A stretch of 64,000 bases of DNA, from the NCBI GenBank assembly GCA_035301245.1, contig DATGUS010000072.1, positions 78,099-142,098 of the forward strand. Reading direction: 5' to 3'. Below are positions 9,285-18,184 of the stretch, piece by piece. The notes under the pieces are model-generated. The model was not told the origin of the DNA. It searched no databases and was given only the letters and a program-made list of their open reading frames with translations. The DNA comes from Alloiococcus sp035301245. Lineage in GTDB: Bacteria; Bacillota; Bacilli; Lactobacillales; Carnobacteriaceae_A. Every line of letters starts with the position of its first letter. Within the stretch, counting starts at the first letter, position 1. The position numbers and the translations under genes were made by a program.

Positions 9285-10149
9285 TTAAAGCTTCGATATC
9301 TTTAGGTAGTGGAACTTGCAGACTAATTTCATCTTTCGTTATCGGGTGTTCAAATGTGAGTTCATAACAATGCAATGCTTGACGATTAATCCTTGTCGTA
9401 CTGCCACCATATAAGTCATCACCTGCTAATGGATGATTAATGTAAGAAAAGTGAACACGAATCTGATGCGTACGTCCCGTCAGTAATTCGATATCAATAT
9501 AAGTAAATTCTGGAAGTTTTTTAATTATTGAATATTTAGTAAGAGCTGGTTTACCTTCAGGTAGGACAGCTCTTTTTATAATGGATCCTGGTGCTCTAGC
9601 GATCGGATAATCTATGATATCTTTTTTGACATTCAGATCTCCTTCAACAACTGCTTTATAGCGTTTTTTCATTGTTGTCTTCGAAAACAGATGATGGATA
9701 TATCCTGACTTAGCATAAATAATCACTCCGCTTGTATCCTTATCTAACCGACTGACCGGATGAATCGCCGTATTTTGAAAGTTATTTTTCTCAAAATACC
9801 ACAGTAGAAAATTAGCCATTGTGTGCTCCTTATTTTGATGTGATGGTAATGAAGGTATATTTGCTGGCTTATTCAAAGCGATAAAATAATCATCTTCATA
9901 AAGGATGTTTAACTTACCTTCAGTGGCTTTTATATGGCTACTTGCTTTTTTATCAGGCAATTTAAAAGTAACTAAATCACCTTCTTGCAATGACTTAGTT
10001 ACTTTTTCTGGTTCATTATTTACTAAAATTGAATTTGGTCTCCCTTTAACTGATTTCAATAAGCTTCTAGAAATAGCTTTACTTTTTAAAAAGTCTTTTA
10101 ATATCAGACTATCTTGGTCCGATGCTCTAACTATCCAGGTCAAATTCAT
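9274..10149 (-). CDS. RluA/RluD family pseudouridine synthase (YjbO-like)
   Basis: A 291-residue pseudouridine synthase with an N-terminal S4-like region and the catalytic motif HPVSRLDKDTSGVIIYAKS, in which the Asp is the nucleophile, followed by GRTHQIRVHF. It isomerises uridine in rRNA or tRNA. Its position after relQ-nadK matches yjbO of Bacillus. Its start overlaps the nadK end by 23 bases. The exact RNA target is not evident. Confidence 0.92.
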   Translation of the reverse strand: MNLTWIVRASDQDSLILKDFLKSKAISRSLLKSVKGRPNSILVNNEPEKVTKSLQEGDLVTFKLPDKKASSHIKATEGKLNILYEDDYFIALNKPANIPSLPSHQNKEHTMANFLLWYFEKNNFQNTAIHPVSRLDKDTSGVIIYAKSGYIHHLFSKTTMKKRYKAVVEGDLNVKKDIIDYPIARAPGSIIKRAVLPEGKPALTKYSIIKKLPEFTYIDIELLTGRTHQIRVHFSYINHPLAGDDLYGGSTTRINRQALHCYELTFEHPITKDEISLQVPLPKDIEALIKE

Positions 10150-10951
10150 TGTGTCGCTTCACTCCCAAAAAAGCATTCTCTACTCGATCCCAGAAGTGTG
10201 TGTGATCATAACGTGCAAAACTAATGCGTTCATCGGCAATTCGTAATTTTACTTCTTCAACATTCTTTTCTTTTGCTGATAATTGGTCGACTGATAAAGA
10301 TATCGTTGATGTATTCATCGGCTTCAGTGTAATCCATTCATCCGGTGCAATAACTATCGGCGAACTTAATGTACGGAAAACACGATTGTTTAAACTCGCA
10401 ATTTCGGTCACTTGAAGTGCTTCTAGTCTCGGATGCAGTACTGCGCCACCAACTGATTTATTATACCCGGTTGAACCAGTTGGTGTAGAAATACATAGCC
10501 CATCACCACGAAACCGCTCAAATAATTCATCTTGAATATAAACATCACACACCAATGTTCCATTTGTATAACGTAAAATGGATTCATTTAAAGCTAAGTA
10601 ATGCTTTTCTTCATCTTTATTTTTATATTTAATAATCACATCTAAGAGTGGATATTGAACGGCCTCTTCATTATCGTTAACCATTTGTTTCACTAATTCA
10701 TTTAAATTATATTCACGCCAATCCGTATAAAAACCTAAGTGACCTGTGTGAACACCAATAAATCTTACTTTATCTAAAATATGTGCATAACGATGGAACG
10801 CTGAGAGTAATGTACCGTCCCCACCAACAGATATAACAATTTCAGGCAATAATGGATCAATCACCATATTCTCTTCAATCAATAATTCTCTTAAACGATT
10901 AGAAACTTGAATCGATTTTTCACTGTGATTATTAATAATGACAACTCGCAT
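10127..10951 (-). CDS. nadK: NAD kinase
   Basis: A 274-residue ATP/polyphosphate NAD kinase that makes NADP. The GGDGTLL motif (about residue 43) with its catalytic Asp is visible, as is the glycine-rich STPTGSTGYNKSVGGAVLHP segment (about 155-174). It lies 23 bases after relQ and overlaps the rluA-type gene, in the conserved relQ-nadK-rluA order of Firmicutes. Confidence 0.97.
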   Translation of the reverse strand: MRVVIINNHSEKSIQVSNRLRELLIEENMVIDPLLPEIVISVGGDGTLLSAFHRYAHILDKVRFIGVHTGHLGFYTDWREYNLNELVKQMVNDNEEAVQYPLLDVIIKYKNKDEEKHYLALNESILRYTNGTLVCDVYIQDELFERFRGDGLCISTPTGSTGYNKSVGGAVLHPRLEALQVTEIASLNNRVFRTLSSPIVIAPDEWITLKPMNTSTISLSVDQLSAKEKNVEEVKLRIADERISFARYDHTHFWDRVENAFLGVKRHNEFDLDS

Positions 10952-10974
10952 AATAAACTCCTATAAGATTATTC

Positions 10975-11589
10975 TTAGTGATCTTGTTCCTGCTCACTGA
11001 TATCCATAATTTCATTTCGAATAGATGACATTTCTTCATCTAACTGATAGACCGCTTTGGCCGTCTTTTGAAGACGACGTTTCAATTCTATTGGATAATC
11101 ACCTTTGTATTTATAATTCAAAGAGTGCTCAATTGACGCCCAAAAATTCATCGCTAAGGTTCTCACCTGAATCTCAACTAACACCTCATATTTTTGGTCA
11201 ATCACATCCACTGGATATTTACATACCAAGTGATAGGAACGGTAACCACTTTCTTTAATATGAGAGATGTAATCTTTTTCGTAGATAATTTCAAGATCTT
11301 CACGCTTTCTCATTAATTCAACGACTTCTTGAACATCTTCCACAAAAGGACACATAATTCTTAAGCCAGCAATATCTTCCATCTCTTCTTCTAAATTTTC
11401 CATTGCAATTTTTCGTATTTTTGATTTTTGAATAATACTTTCAACAGGTTTCAATCGACCTGTCACGAATTCAATCGGACTTGCTTCCCCACGCAGACGA
11501 TACATTTCCCGCTGACCTTTTAACTTCACTTTTAATTCATCTAATGCTAATTTATATGGAAATAAAAACAAATCCCAATCTGATCTCAT
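10975..11589 (-). CDS. relQ: RelQ small (p)ppGpp synthetase
   Basis: A small alarmone synthetase of about 204 residues that has only the synthetase domain and no hydrolase domain. It shows GRLKPVESIIQK, EDIAGLRIMCPF, a basic GYRSYHLV segment and the catalytic EIQVRTLAMNFWASIEHSLNYK. The start was set at the ATG at 11589 (MRSDWDLFLFPYK...), which has GAGG 8 bases upstream and matches the usual N-terminus; a longer frame to 11652 would run into the divergent gene's leader. It heads relQ-nadK-rluA and is divergent from the CYTH gene. Confidence 0.93.
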   Translation of the reverse strand: MRSDWDLFLFPYKLALDELKVKLKGQREMYRLRGEASPIEFVTGRLKPVESIIQKSKIRKIAMENLEEEMEDIAGLRIMCPFVEDVQEVVELMRKREDLEIIYEKDYISHIKESGYRSYHLVCKYPVDVIDQKYEVLVEIQVRTLAMNFWASIEHSLNYKYKGDYPIELKRRLQKTAKAVYQLDEEMSSIRNEIMDISEQEQDH

Positions 11590-11669
11590 TACTAAAACCT
11601 CATTACTTGTTTTTGTCATTATTAATTGTATCATTAAACTGTGATGAAACATAGAAAAGGGGTTAAATA

Positions 11670-12248
11670 ATGAGTCAAGAACTAGAAATTGAATTTAAAA
11701 ACTTATTAACAAAAAAAGAATACCATGAATTATTTGATGCATTTAACTTTGAAAACATTGAACCTATTGTTCAGGAAAATTTTTATTTTGATACGGCGGA
11801 TATGGCGATTCGTCAAAAGCATGCAGCATTAAGAATTAGAACAAAAGATAATTCTGCCAAAATCACATTAAAAACACCACAAGATGGTCACTTACTCGAA
11901 ACAAACGAGACCATTCCACTAAAAAAAGCAAAGTCAATCATCCAAAAAGGGGCATTTACCCCACCAAAATCAATCTTAAACCAGTTAAGTAAAGAACAAG
12001 TCACTGTTGAAAAATTACAATTAATTGGTTCACTAAAAACAAAGCGTGTCGAAAAAGAGTATCATGGCGCCTTACTTGTTCTTGATCAAAGTTGGTACGG
12101 GGATACGGTTGATTTTGAATTAGAGCTAGAAGCTTGTGACCATGACTTTGGAGAAGAGTTATTCTATAATATACTTCTTAACCACAAAATACCTAAACGC
12201 GACACACCAAATAAGATTGCTCGTGCTCTTAACTACGATCCTTCTTGA
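11670..12248 (+). CDS. CYTH domain triphosphatase-like protein (YjbK family)
   Basis: A 192-residue CYTH (triphosphate tunnel) domain protein. The signature EIEFK (ExExK) lies at residues 5-9, and alternating charged strands (LRIRTKDNSAKITLK, VDFELELEACD) line the tunnel. Family members hydrolyse or bind triphosphates; the substrate here is unknown. It is divergent from relQ, as yjbK is in Bacillus. Confidence 0.9.
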   Translation: MSQELEIEFKNLLTKKEYHELFDAFNFENIEPIVQENFYFDTADMAIRQKHAALRIRTKDNSAKITLKTPQDGHLLETNETIPLKKAKSIIQKGAFTPPKSILNQLSKEQVTVEKLQLIGSLKTKRVEKEYHGALLVLDQSWYGDTVDFELELEACDHDFGEELFYNILLNHKIPKRDTPNKIARALNYDPS

Positions 12249-12336
12249 CGTTAAGCATATTATTAGGTACTATAAACAATATTTGATAACATAAATATGT
12301 GGAAATTGTACTATATAAACAGAAGGTGAATATATT

Positions 12337-12915
12337 TTGAATTCAAAAGAAATGATTGAAATTTTTTTGTTTGTTAATCCGTTAGACAAAAATTGTCTAG
12401 AAGTGGCAAGATCTGTTTGTCGTTTCCCTAAAAATCGCTCTGAAAAAGTAAATATTCGATTAATTACTTACAAGTTGAATAATAGCACGAAAACGACCTT
12501 TCAATCTTTTAAAAATACTGCTGTCTTTAATGCTGAATATTTAAGTTGTTTATCTTTTCAAGCGGCTTCTATGCAAGGTAAGAAAAAAGGAAATCAGTAT
12601 TTTATAAATCTTCAATCATTGTTATTTGAAAAAAACTATGAATTTAGCGAAAAAACAATAATTAAAGCAGCTAAAGAAGCAAATATTGATTTAGAAATTT
12701 TTAAAGAAGATTTGTACTCCAACTTGGCAAAAAACTCTTGTCAACGAGATAAGCAACTAGCCAAAGAGATGGAAGTTAGAACAGTTCCAACATGTATCAT
12801 CTACTATCACAATCATTCTATGAATAAAACTCGGGTAGAAGATACTATCAGTGACTACACACTCCATTATGTGTGTAATACTTGTCACAGTCTCAAAGCT
12901 ATTGATACAAATTGA
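12337..12915 (+). CDS. yjbH: YjbH, DsbA-like Spx adaptor for ClpXP
   Basis: A 192-residue thioredoxin-fold protein. NPLDKNCLEVARSVC (from residue 14) sits at the DsbA active-site position, and the C-terminal EMEVRTVPTCIIYY carries the cis-Pro loop. In Bacillus and Staphylococcus YjbH binds Spx and delivers it to ClpXP. The sequence is divergent and synteny (yjbK/relQ on one side, pepF on the other) supports the call. The start is TTG with an AAGGTG site upstream. An Spx protein is encoded at 18980-19354. Confidence 0.82.
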   Translation: MNSKEMIEIFLFVNPLDKNCLEVARSVCRFPKNRSEKVNIRLITYKLNNSTKTTFQSFKNTAVFNAEYLSCLSFQAASMQGKKKGNQYFINLQSLLFEKNYEFSEKTIIKAAKEANIDLEIFKEDLYSNLAKNSCQRDKQLAKEMEVRTVPTCIIYYHNHSMNKTRVEDTISDYTLHYVCNTCHSLKAIDTN

Positions 12916-12950
12916 TAAACAACAAAATAATTTAATAAAGCAAAAAGGAA

Positions 12951-13012
12951 AGCTCTTAGCTTGATTCATCCTTTACCCGGAAAAGGATGAATCAAGCTAA
13001 GAGCTTTTTATT
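12951..13012 (+). terminator. Long 24-bp perfect hairpin after yjbH
   Basis: Arms 12951-12974 and 12982-13005 are perfectly complementary over 24 bases with a 7-base loop (acccgga), followed by TTTTTATTTAT on the plus strand. It is read as the yjbH terminator. The stem is more than twice the usual terminator length. Confidence 0.85.
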
Positions 13013-13038
13013 TATATCATGACTAAAAATATAAACTA

Positions 13039-13072
13039 AAAGGCGTTAATGATTTACACCACTAACGCCTTT
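13039..13072 (-). terminator. Probable terminator after pepF
   Basis: AAAGGCGTTA (13039-13048) pairs with TAACGCCTTT (13063-13072), a 10-bp stem with a 14-base loop. On the minus strand it is followed by a moderately T-rich stretch. It lies 55 bases past the pepF stop. Confidence 0.65.
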
Positions 13073-13127
13073 CCAGTCTAAATATCCTGTAGGGTAAATG
13101 AAGCACCTCTAAAAAATTACAAATGAT

Positions 13128-14942
13128 TTATTTTTCAACTTCTTTTAATACTTCTTCTAATTGATCTAAACGTGATTCAAAGACTTGCATTGCCCGTTGA
13201 ATATAAGCTTTATCCGTCATATCAACACCTGCTTTTTTCATAATGTCGATTGGATAGTCGCTGCGTCCGGCTTTTAGATAAGTCAGGTACGCTTCAAGCG
13301 CACCCTCTTCTTCGTTAACAATCTTATCAGCTAGAGCAGTCGCAGCACAAAAGCCAGTTGCATATTGATACACGTAGTAGCCCATGTAGAAGTGAGGAAT
13401 GCGTGACCATTCATATTGAATCTGATCATCATTCACCACTGCATCACCATAGTAACGATCATTCATTTCTGAATACGTTTCATTTAAATATTGACCTGTT
13501 AGTGGTTGACCTTCAGCCGCTGCTGTATGAATTTTATGTTCGAATTCGGCAAACTGCGTCTGTCTAAACACAGTACCTTTGAAACCATCTAAATATTGAT
13601 TTAATACAAACACTTTAGTTAATGGGTCTTTAGCATTTTCTAGCAAGTAATCGGTTAATATATTTTCATTTGTTGTTGAAGCAATTTCTGCTAAGAAAAT
13701 TGAGTAGTCCCCATAAACATATGGCTGAGTGGAACGAGTAAAATAACTGTGAACACTATGACCTAATTCATGAACTAATGTGTATAAATTATTTAATGAA
13801 TCATGCCAATTTAATAGAATATAAGGATTTGTATCATAACCACCTGATGAGTAAGCGCCACTACGTTTGCCTTTATTTTCAACAACATCAATCCAACGAT
13901 CATTGAAAGCTTTTTCTAATACCTTTACGTATTCATCACCTAATTTTTCTAACCCTTTAAATGTGACATCAATCGCTTCTTCATAAGAATAGTTCAGTGA
14001 TGACTCTCCTGTAATTGGTGTATATAAATCATACATATGCATTTCATCAAGTTCTAAAACTTTCTTACGTAAAGCCATATAACGATGGAACAATGGTAAG
14101 TTCTCATTAACAACTTCAATTAAAGTATCGTGCACAGATTCTGGAATATGATTATTTGATAATGCACGGTCTCTAGCAGATGTGTAATTATGAACTTTAG
14201 CCAGATAGTTATTCTTCTTCACTTCATTCTGCAGTGTGCTTGCTAAAGTATTGTTAAAGCTCCTATATACATCATACATTTTTTCAAAGGCTTCTTTACG
14301 GACACTACGGTCAGTACTTTCCATTAATTGCCCATATAAACCATGTGATAGCTGTACTTCTTGGCCATTTTCATTCTTTACAAGTGGGAACTGAATATCA
14401 GCATTATTAAGCATTGCGAAAGTCTGTCTACTTCCTGATAACACTTCACTTGCTGCAGCTAACATCGCTTCTTTGTCAGCACTTAAAACGTGATCACGAT
14501 TTGCTAATGATTTTTCTATTTCATGACGATACACTTCTAACTTCGGCTCATCATTAAAATATTGTTCAATTTTATCATTAGACACACTTAACAATTCAGG
14601 TTGAAACCATGATGTTGCTTCTCCTGCTTGGCTTAATAAGCCTCTTGCACGGTCTTGAAGCGCTTGATAGTCTGAGTTACTTGTATCTTGGTCACTCTTC
14701 AAGTGTGCATAGACGTAAACATTTTCTAGTTTACGATGTAAATTTAGAATTGTTTCTAAAGCTGTTAAAAAGGAAGTTGCTCCATCATCGAGTGTGCCTT
14801 TTTTAGAAGCAGCTTCTTTAATAGATGATTGCGCTTCGTCAAAAGCTGCTTCCCACTTTTCGTCGGATTCATAAATTGGAGTTAAATCCCATGTTAATTC
14901 AACTTTAACCTCTTCACGTTTAGGTAATTCATTCAATGTCAT
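13128..14942 (-). CDS. pepF: Oligoendopeptidase F (M3B metallopeptidase)
   Basis: A 604-residue cytoplasmic zinc peptidase that cleaves medium-length peptides. The zinc motif HELGHSVHSYF (HExxH) and the downstream Glu in FLAEIASTTNE are visible, as is the long helical N-terminal region. The start was placed at ATG 14942 (MTLNELPKREEV), which has GAGGG upstream; a GTG at 14969 would add nine unconvincing residues. The order pepF-coiA-mecA-spx matches Bacillus and Enterococcus. Confidence 0.95.
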   Translation of the reverse strand: MTLNELPKREEVKVELTWDLTPIYESDEKWEAAFDEAQSSIKEAASKKGTLDDGATSFLTALETILNLHRKLENVYVYAHLKSDQDTSNSDYQALQDRARGLLSQAGEATSWFQPELLSVSNDKIEQYFNDEPKLEVYRHEIEKSLANRDHVLSADKEAMLAAASEVLSGSRQTFAMLNNADIQFPLVKNENGQEVQLSHGLYGQLMESTDRSVRKEAFEKMYDVYRSFNNTLASTLQNEVKKNNYLAKVHNYTSARDRALSNNHIPESVHDTLIEVVNENLPLFHRYMALRKKVLELDEMHMYDLYTPITGESSLNYSYEEAIDVTFKGLEKLGDEYVKVLEKAFNDRWIDVVENKGKRSGAYSSGGYDTNPYILLNWHDSLNNLYTLVHELGHSVHSYFTRSTQPYVYGDYSIFLAEIASTTNENILTDYLLENAKDPLTKVFVLNQYLDGFKGTVFRQTQFAEFEHKIHTAAAEGQPLTGQYLNETYSEMNDRYYGDAVVNDDQIQYEWSRIPHFYMGYYVYQYATGFCAATALADKIVNEEEGALEAYLTYLKAGRSDYPIDIMKKAGVDMTDKAYIQRAMQVFESRLDQLEEVLKEVEK

Positions 14943-15003
14943 TAAAAATCCCTCTCTTTGATTAAACACTTTCTAATGTACTTATCATTTTATCATAATC
15001 TAT

Positions 15004-16200
15004 TTAATTTTTCTCAGAATATGAAAACTTCAAACGCTCCATTGTTCGATCGTAAGAATCCTTCATGCGAATGCGAGTATCTTCTGAAAAATCTGATACA
15101 TTAGAGTCTGCTGCCGGTAGTATAGTATATTCATATCTTCCGCCTTCAATGGCATTTCTTTGAACCCATGTTGGTGTAAAAGAAACATGAGTTAATTCAA
15201 CGGAATCTGTATCTTTCAGTCTTTCAAAGTCTAAGTGAACAATCACACCATCCTCAGTCGGTCTAAATGCTTCTCCTAAACTTTCAAAGCGTTGATTAGA
15301 TAAGAAATTACCAACTGAATAAATTATAAACATCTCATGATCCTCATATGTAATCATTTCAGCTTCTTGAATGACATGAGGGTGTGAGCCGATGACTGCG
15401 TCCACGCCTAATTCCGCAAATACTTGAGCAAAATGCTTTTGTTCTTCTGATAATTCTGAAGTATATTCTTCTCCCCAGTGAGCATAAGCTAAAATAATAT
15501 CTGGATCAGTCTCTTTCACTGCATTAATTTCTTTTTCAATGATTTCTTCTTCCAACAAGTTGATATGTTGGTACATCTCTTCATTAGTAAACCAATTTGT
15601 TTCTTGACCATTAACAAAGGAAGTGAAAGCAACTATCGCTACGTCAATACCATTGATTGTTTCAGTATAAAAACGTTCTGAATCATCATCAATAGATGTT
15701 CCAATAGCCGGTAAGCCTTGTTTTTCAATCCACTGAACCGTCTGAACAGCTCCTTTCACTAAGTTGTCCATACTATGATTATTTGCTGTAACAATCCCAT
15801 TAAAACCAGCATAATCAAGGCCTTCAATTAATTCTTTTGGAGTGACGAATGATGGATAACCACTATACTCACTAGATTCAGCACTTAAAGTAGTTTCTAA
15901 ATTAACAAGGTTTAAATCTGACTCATCAAAAATAGGTTTGACATAATCAAACATTTGGTCAAAATTGTATTCTTCTGTTTGATTTGGATCGGCTGCTTTA
16001 TATATACCGGAATGACCAATGACATCACCCACGGCCGAAACACGAAGCTGTTCAACCCCTTCTTCCACCATTTCTTGAGTAGCTTCATTATGACCATTAG
16101 ATAACTCTTCATTTCCAGTCGGGGCTTCTTCTAGACTACAACCTACTAGAGCAATTGAAGCTGTTACTAATATTAAATGCTTCTTTAATAATGACTTCAT
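15004..16200 (-). CDS. CapA-family lipoprotein, metallophosphatase fold
   Basis: A 398-residue predicted lipoprotein: basic start, hydrophobic segment and lipobox ALVGC (Cys about residue 21). The rest is a PGA_cap/CapA domain (SAVGDVIGHSGI, LVNLETTL, ANNHSMDN, AYAHWGEEY, IGSHPHVIQ), a calcineurin-like metal-binding fold. Members are linked to poly-gamma-glutamate capsules, but no capB or capC lies nearby, so a capsule role is not supported here. Its ATG overlaps the stop of the VanY-like gene (ATGA), so the two exported proteins are made together. Confidence 0.85.
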   Translation of the reverse strand: MKSLLKKHLILVTASIALVGCSLEEAPTGNEELSNGHNEATQEMVEEGVEQLRVSAVGDVIGHSGIYKAADPNQTEEYNFDQMFDYVKPIFDESDLNLVNLETTLSAESSEYSGYPSFVTPKELIEGLDYAGFNGIVTANNHSMDNLVKGAVQTVQWIEKQGLPAIGTSIDDDSERFYTETINGIDVAIVAFTSFVNGQETNWFTNEEMYQHINLLEEEIIEKEINAVKETDPDIILAYAHWGEEYTSELSEEQKHFAQVFAELGVDAVIGSHPHVIQEAEMITYEDHEMFIIYSVGNFLSNQRFESLGEAFRPTEDGVIVHLDFERLKDTDSVELTHVSFTPTWVQRNAIEGGRYEYTILPAADSNVSDFSEDTRIRMKDSYDRTMERLKFSYSEKN

Positions 16201-16955
16201 TCATCTAACTCCTCTTGATTATTTAAAAACTCTTCATAAGTGAGGTTGTTTTCATATAAATATGTCGCCAATTCTTCACCAAAATAACGATAGTGCCATG
16301 GCTCGTATTGATAACCTGTGATGTCTTCTTTTCCTTCAGGATAGCGCATTACAAAACCAAATTGATGAGCATTCTGAGATAGCCATTTACCTTCGGGTAC
16401 ATTAATAAACTCTTCTGTCAGCTCATTGTTCACGCTCTCGGCAGTGATATCCATTGCTAAACCGGTCTGGTGTTCACTAGTTCCTGGACGAGCACTAAAA
16501 CGGTCTGCTGTCTCTTGATCATGCGTACTAACATAATTCGAATAAAGATTTTCTTGCGTTAAGTAAGAACGATACCCTGACCTTGCCTTTAATTCCATAC
16601 CTTCAGATAGTGCTGCTTCAAACATGTTGGATAACTGCTCTGAAGCTTCTTGTCTTAATTGTCTAACTTCTGGATTTTCGATAACGTACGATACATCGAT
16701 CGTTACGAGATCACTTGGAATATAATTTTTATCTAAAGCATGATTTTTATTAGTTAATACAGTTAATGAATTTGATTCATTTGGATTAACTTCTATATTA
16801 TTTGCTTTATTCTGATTCTCTACTGATGAGCAGTCATCAGTATTTTGAACAGTTTCTTTATTTTCTAATTGATTATTTAATTGTTCTTCTTTTGGAGATC
16901 CACACGCATATAGAGACATGGTGGCTCCTAATATAAATAAATATTTTGTAAACAT
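16197..16955 (-). CDS. VanY/DacB-type D-alanyl-D-alanine carboxypeptidase lipoprotein
   Basis: A 252-residue predicted lipoprotein with a lipobox near SLYAC. After a low-complexity Asn-rich linker comes a peptidase M15B domain: RSGYRSYLTQENLY, then SEHQTGLAMDI (zinc His and Asp) and EPWHYRYFG (second zinc His). Such enzymes trim the terminal D-Ala from peptidoglycan stem peptides at the cell surface. The start was set at ATG 16955, with GTGGAG 9 bases upstream; a GTG 15 bases earlier overlaps that site. It is coupled to the CapA-like gene by a 4-base overlap. Confidence 0.88.
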   Translation of the reverse strand: MFTKYLFILGATMSLYACGSPKEEQLNNQLENKETVQNTDDCSSVENQNKANNIEVNPNESNSLTVLTNKNHALDKNYIPSDLVTIDVSYVIENPEVRQLRQEASEQLSNMFEAALSEGMELKARSGYRSYLTQENLYSNYVSTHDQETADRFSARPGTSEHQTGLAMDITAESVNNELTEEFINVPEGKWLSQNAHQFGFVMRYPEGKEDITGYQYEPWHYRYFGEELATYLYENNLTYEEFLNNQEELDE

Positions 16956-17015
16956 CTGAATCATCTCCACTATACTATTAAACCATTAAATCCAGCAGAT
17001 TAAAACCGCTTTTCA

Positions 17016-18074
17016 TCAACATCTACACCACTTATCATCATTAACTCGAAAAAGTACCCCTTCTGACTCCAATAAATCCATAAAATCTGAAAAACATCTC
17101 ATTCGGTATTGAGCGTCAACATTGGGCATAATATAAAGTTTTATACGACCAGACCCAATCTGTTTTTTTAACCATAATCGAACTGTATCTTTAGAAATGA
17201 TAGTGTCCTGTTCAAAGTTATTGATCCAATGATACAAATCATATTTCCATGCATAGCCAGGCGTCATCACCGTCCATTCACCTTCACATGGTAAGAATAT
17301 CATTGAAGGTAGAGTAAACAAATTATCCCCTTGATTATACATTTTATTAAAAAAGCACCGAGCATTCTTAGTCTTAAAATACTGCATTCTTCTTAATTCT
17401 TTAAATGCCTTTTGCGTAATGATTTGTTGATCAACGAGTTGAATGTTGTAAGGTTCCGGAAGGTCTTTCATTGTAACGAAACGCGTGAGATATGATGTGG
17501 ACCACTTTAATCTGTCAAGGTAGTGAAAATGATGATGAATAATTAACTGCTTATTAATTATATCTAAATATAGTAAATTGGGAGTCGTTAAAACATATTG
17601 ATTCATCATTGCACGATGAAGCTGAGTAAGTCGTGTGTTTAAGATTAAAGGTGATCCAATAATCCACAATACAATGATATCTGCTTTTTTGTACCCTTTA
17701 GATCTTTTCAGAACATCTTTTACAGAAATTGAACTACATTGAAACTCAATCGCTATTTTTTGCTTATTTTTCGTGATTAGCAAATCTGGCCGTTGTTTCA
17801 ATGTCTTGATATAAGGTTCCATTTCAATCGATTCCACATGGGGCTTTAAAAAGTGATATAAGAAATATTTGCCCCTTATATGCTCTTCGGTCTCACCTTC
17901 AGAAAAAGATTGACATTCACTATTTTTGTAGTGAGAAAAATGAGGCATATTTTTAGTGCCTTGTTTTAAAAAGACTTTTTCTTTACAACTTGGACAAAAG
18001 TAGCAATTTTCTGAATTCTTTTTTTCTAGTGAAGCATTTTTCAATTGATTATATTGATCATAAGCAATTAACAT
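17016..18074 (-). CDS. coiA: Competence protein CoiA-like nuclease-fold protein
   Basis: A 352-residue CoiA-family protein. An N-terminal zinc-ribbon-like segment (CYFCPSC..., then MPHFSHYKNSEC) precedes a restriction-like PD-(D/E)xK core: RPDLLI then KIAIEFQCSSIS (Asp, Glu, Gln). CoiA is induced in competence in streptococci and aids recombination; in other Firmicutes its role is less clear. Position between pepF and mecA is conserved. The remainder of the protein is poorly conserved. Confidence 0.87.
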   Translation of the reverse strand: MLIAYDQYNQLKNASLEKKNSENCYFCPSCKEKVFLKQGTKNMPHFSHYKNSECQSFSEGETEEHIRGKYFLYHFLKPHVESIEMEPYIKTLKQRPDLLITKNKQKIAIEFQCSSISVKDVLKRSKGYKKADIIVLWIIGSPLILNTRLTQLHRAMMNQYVLTTPNLLYLDIINKQLIIHHHFHYLDRLKWSTSYLTRFVTMKDLPEPYNIQLVDQQIITQKAFKELRRMQYFKTKNARCFFNKMYNQGDNLFTLPSMIFLPCEGEWTVMTPGYAWKYDLYHWINNFEQDTIISKDTVRLWLKKQIGSGRIKLYIMPNVDAQYRMRCFSDFMDLLESEGVLFRVNDDKWCRC

Positions 18075-18140
18075 GAGTATCCCTCCCCTACAGTATACGA
18101 ATTAATTGTTTTACATTATTTATTTTTAAAAATAAATATA

Positions 18141-18172
18141 AAAAAGAACTCAGCTCTCACCAAGTTCTTTTT
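18141..18172 (-). terminator. Intrinsic terminator after mecA
   Basis: AAAAGAACT and AGTTCTTTT form a 9-bp stem with a 12-base loop. On the minus strand the stem runs into a T tract, 13 bases after the mecA stop. Confidence 0.85.
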
Positions 18173-18184
18173 TATAGTCTTCAA

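Noticed and set aside
11590..11652. N-terminal extension of RelQ
   Set aside because: The extra residues do not match RelQ proteins, lack a ribosome site and would overlap the 5' region of the divergent CYTH gene.
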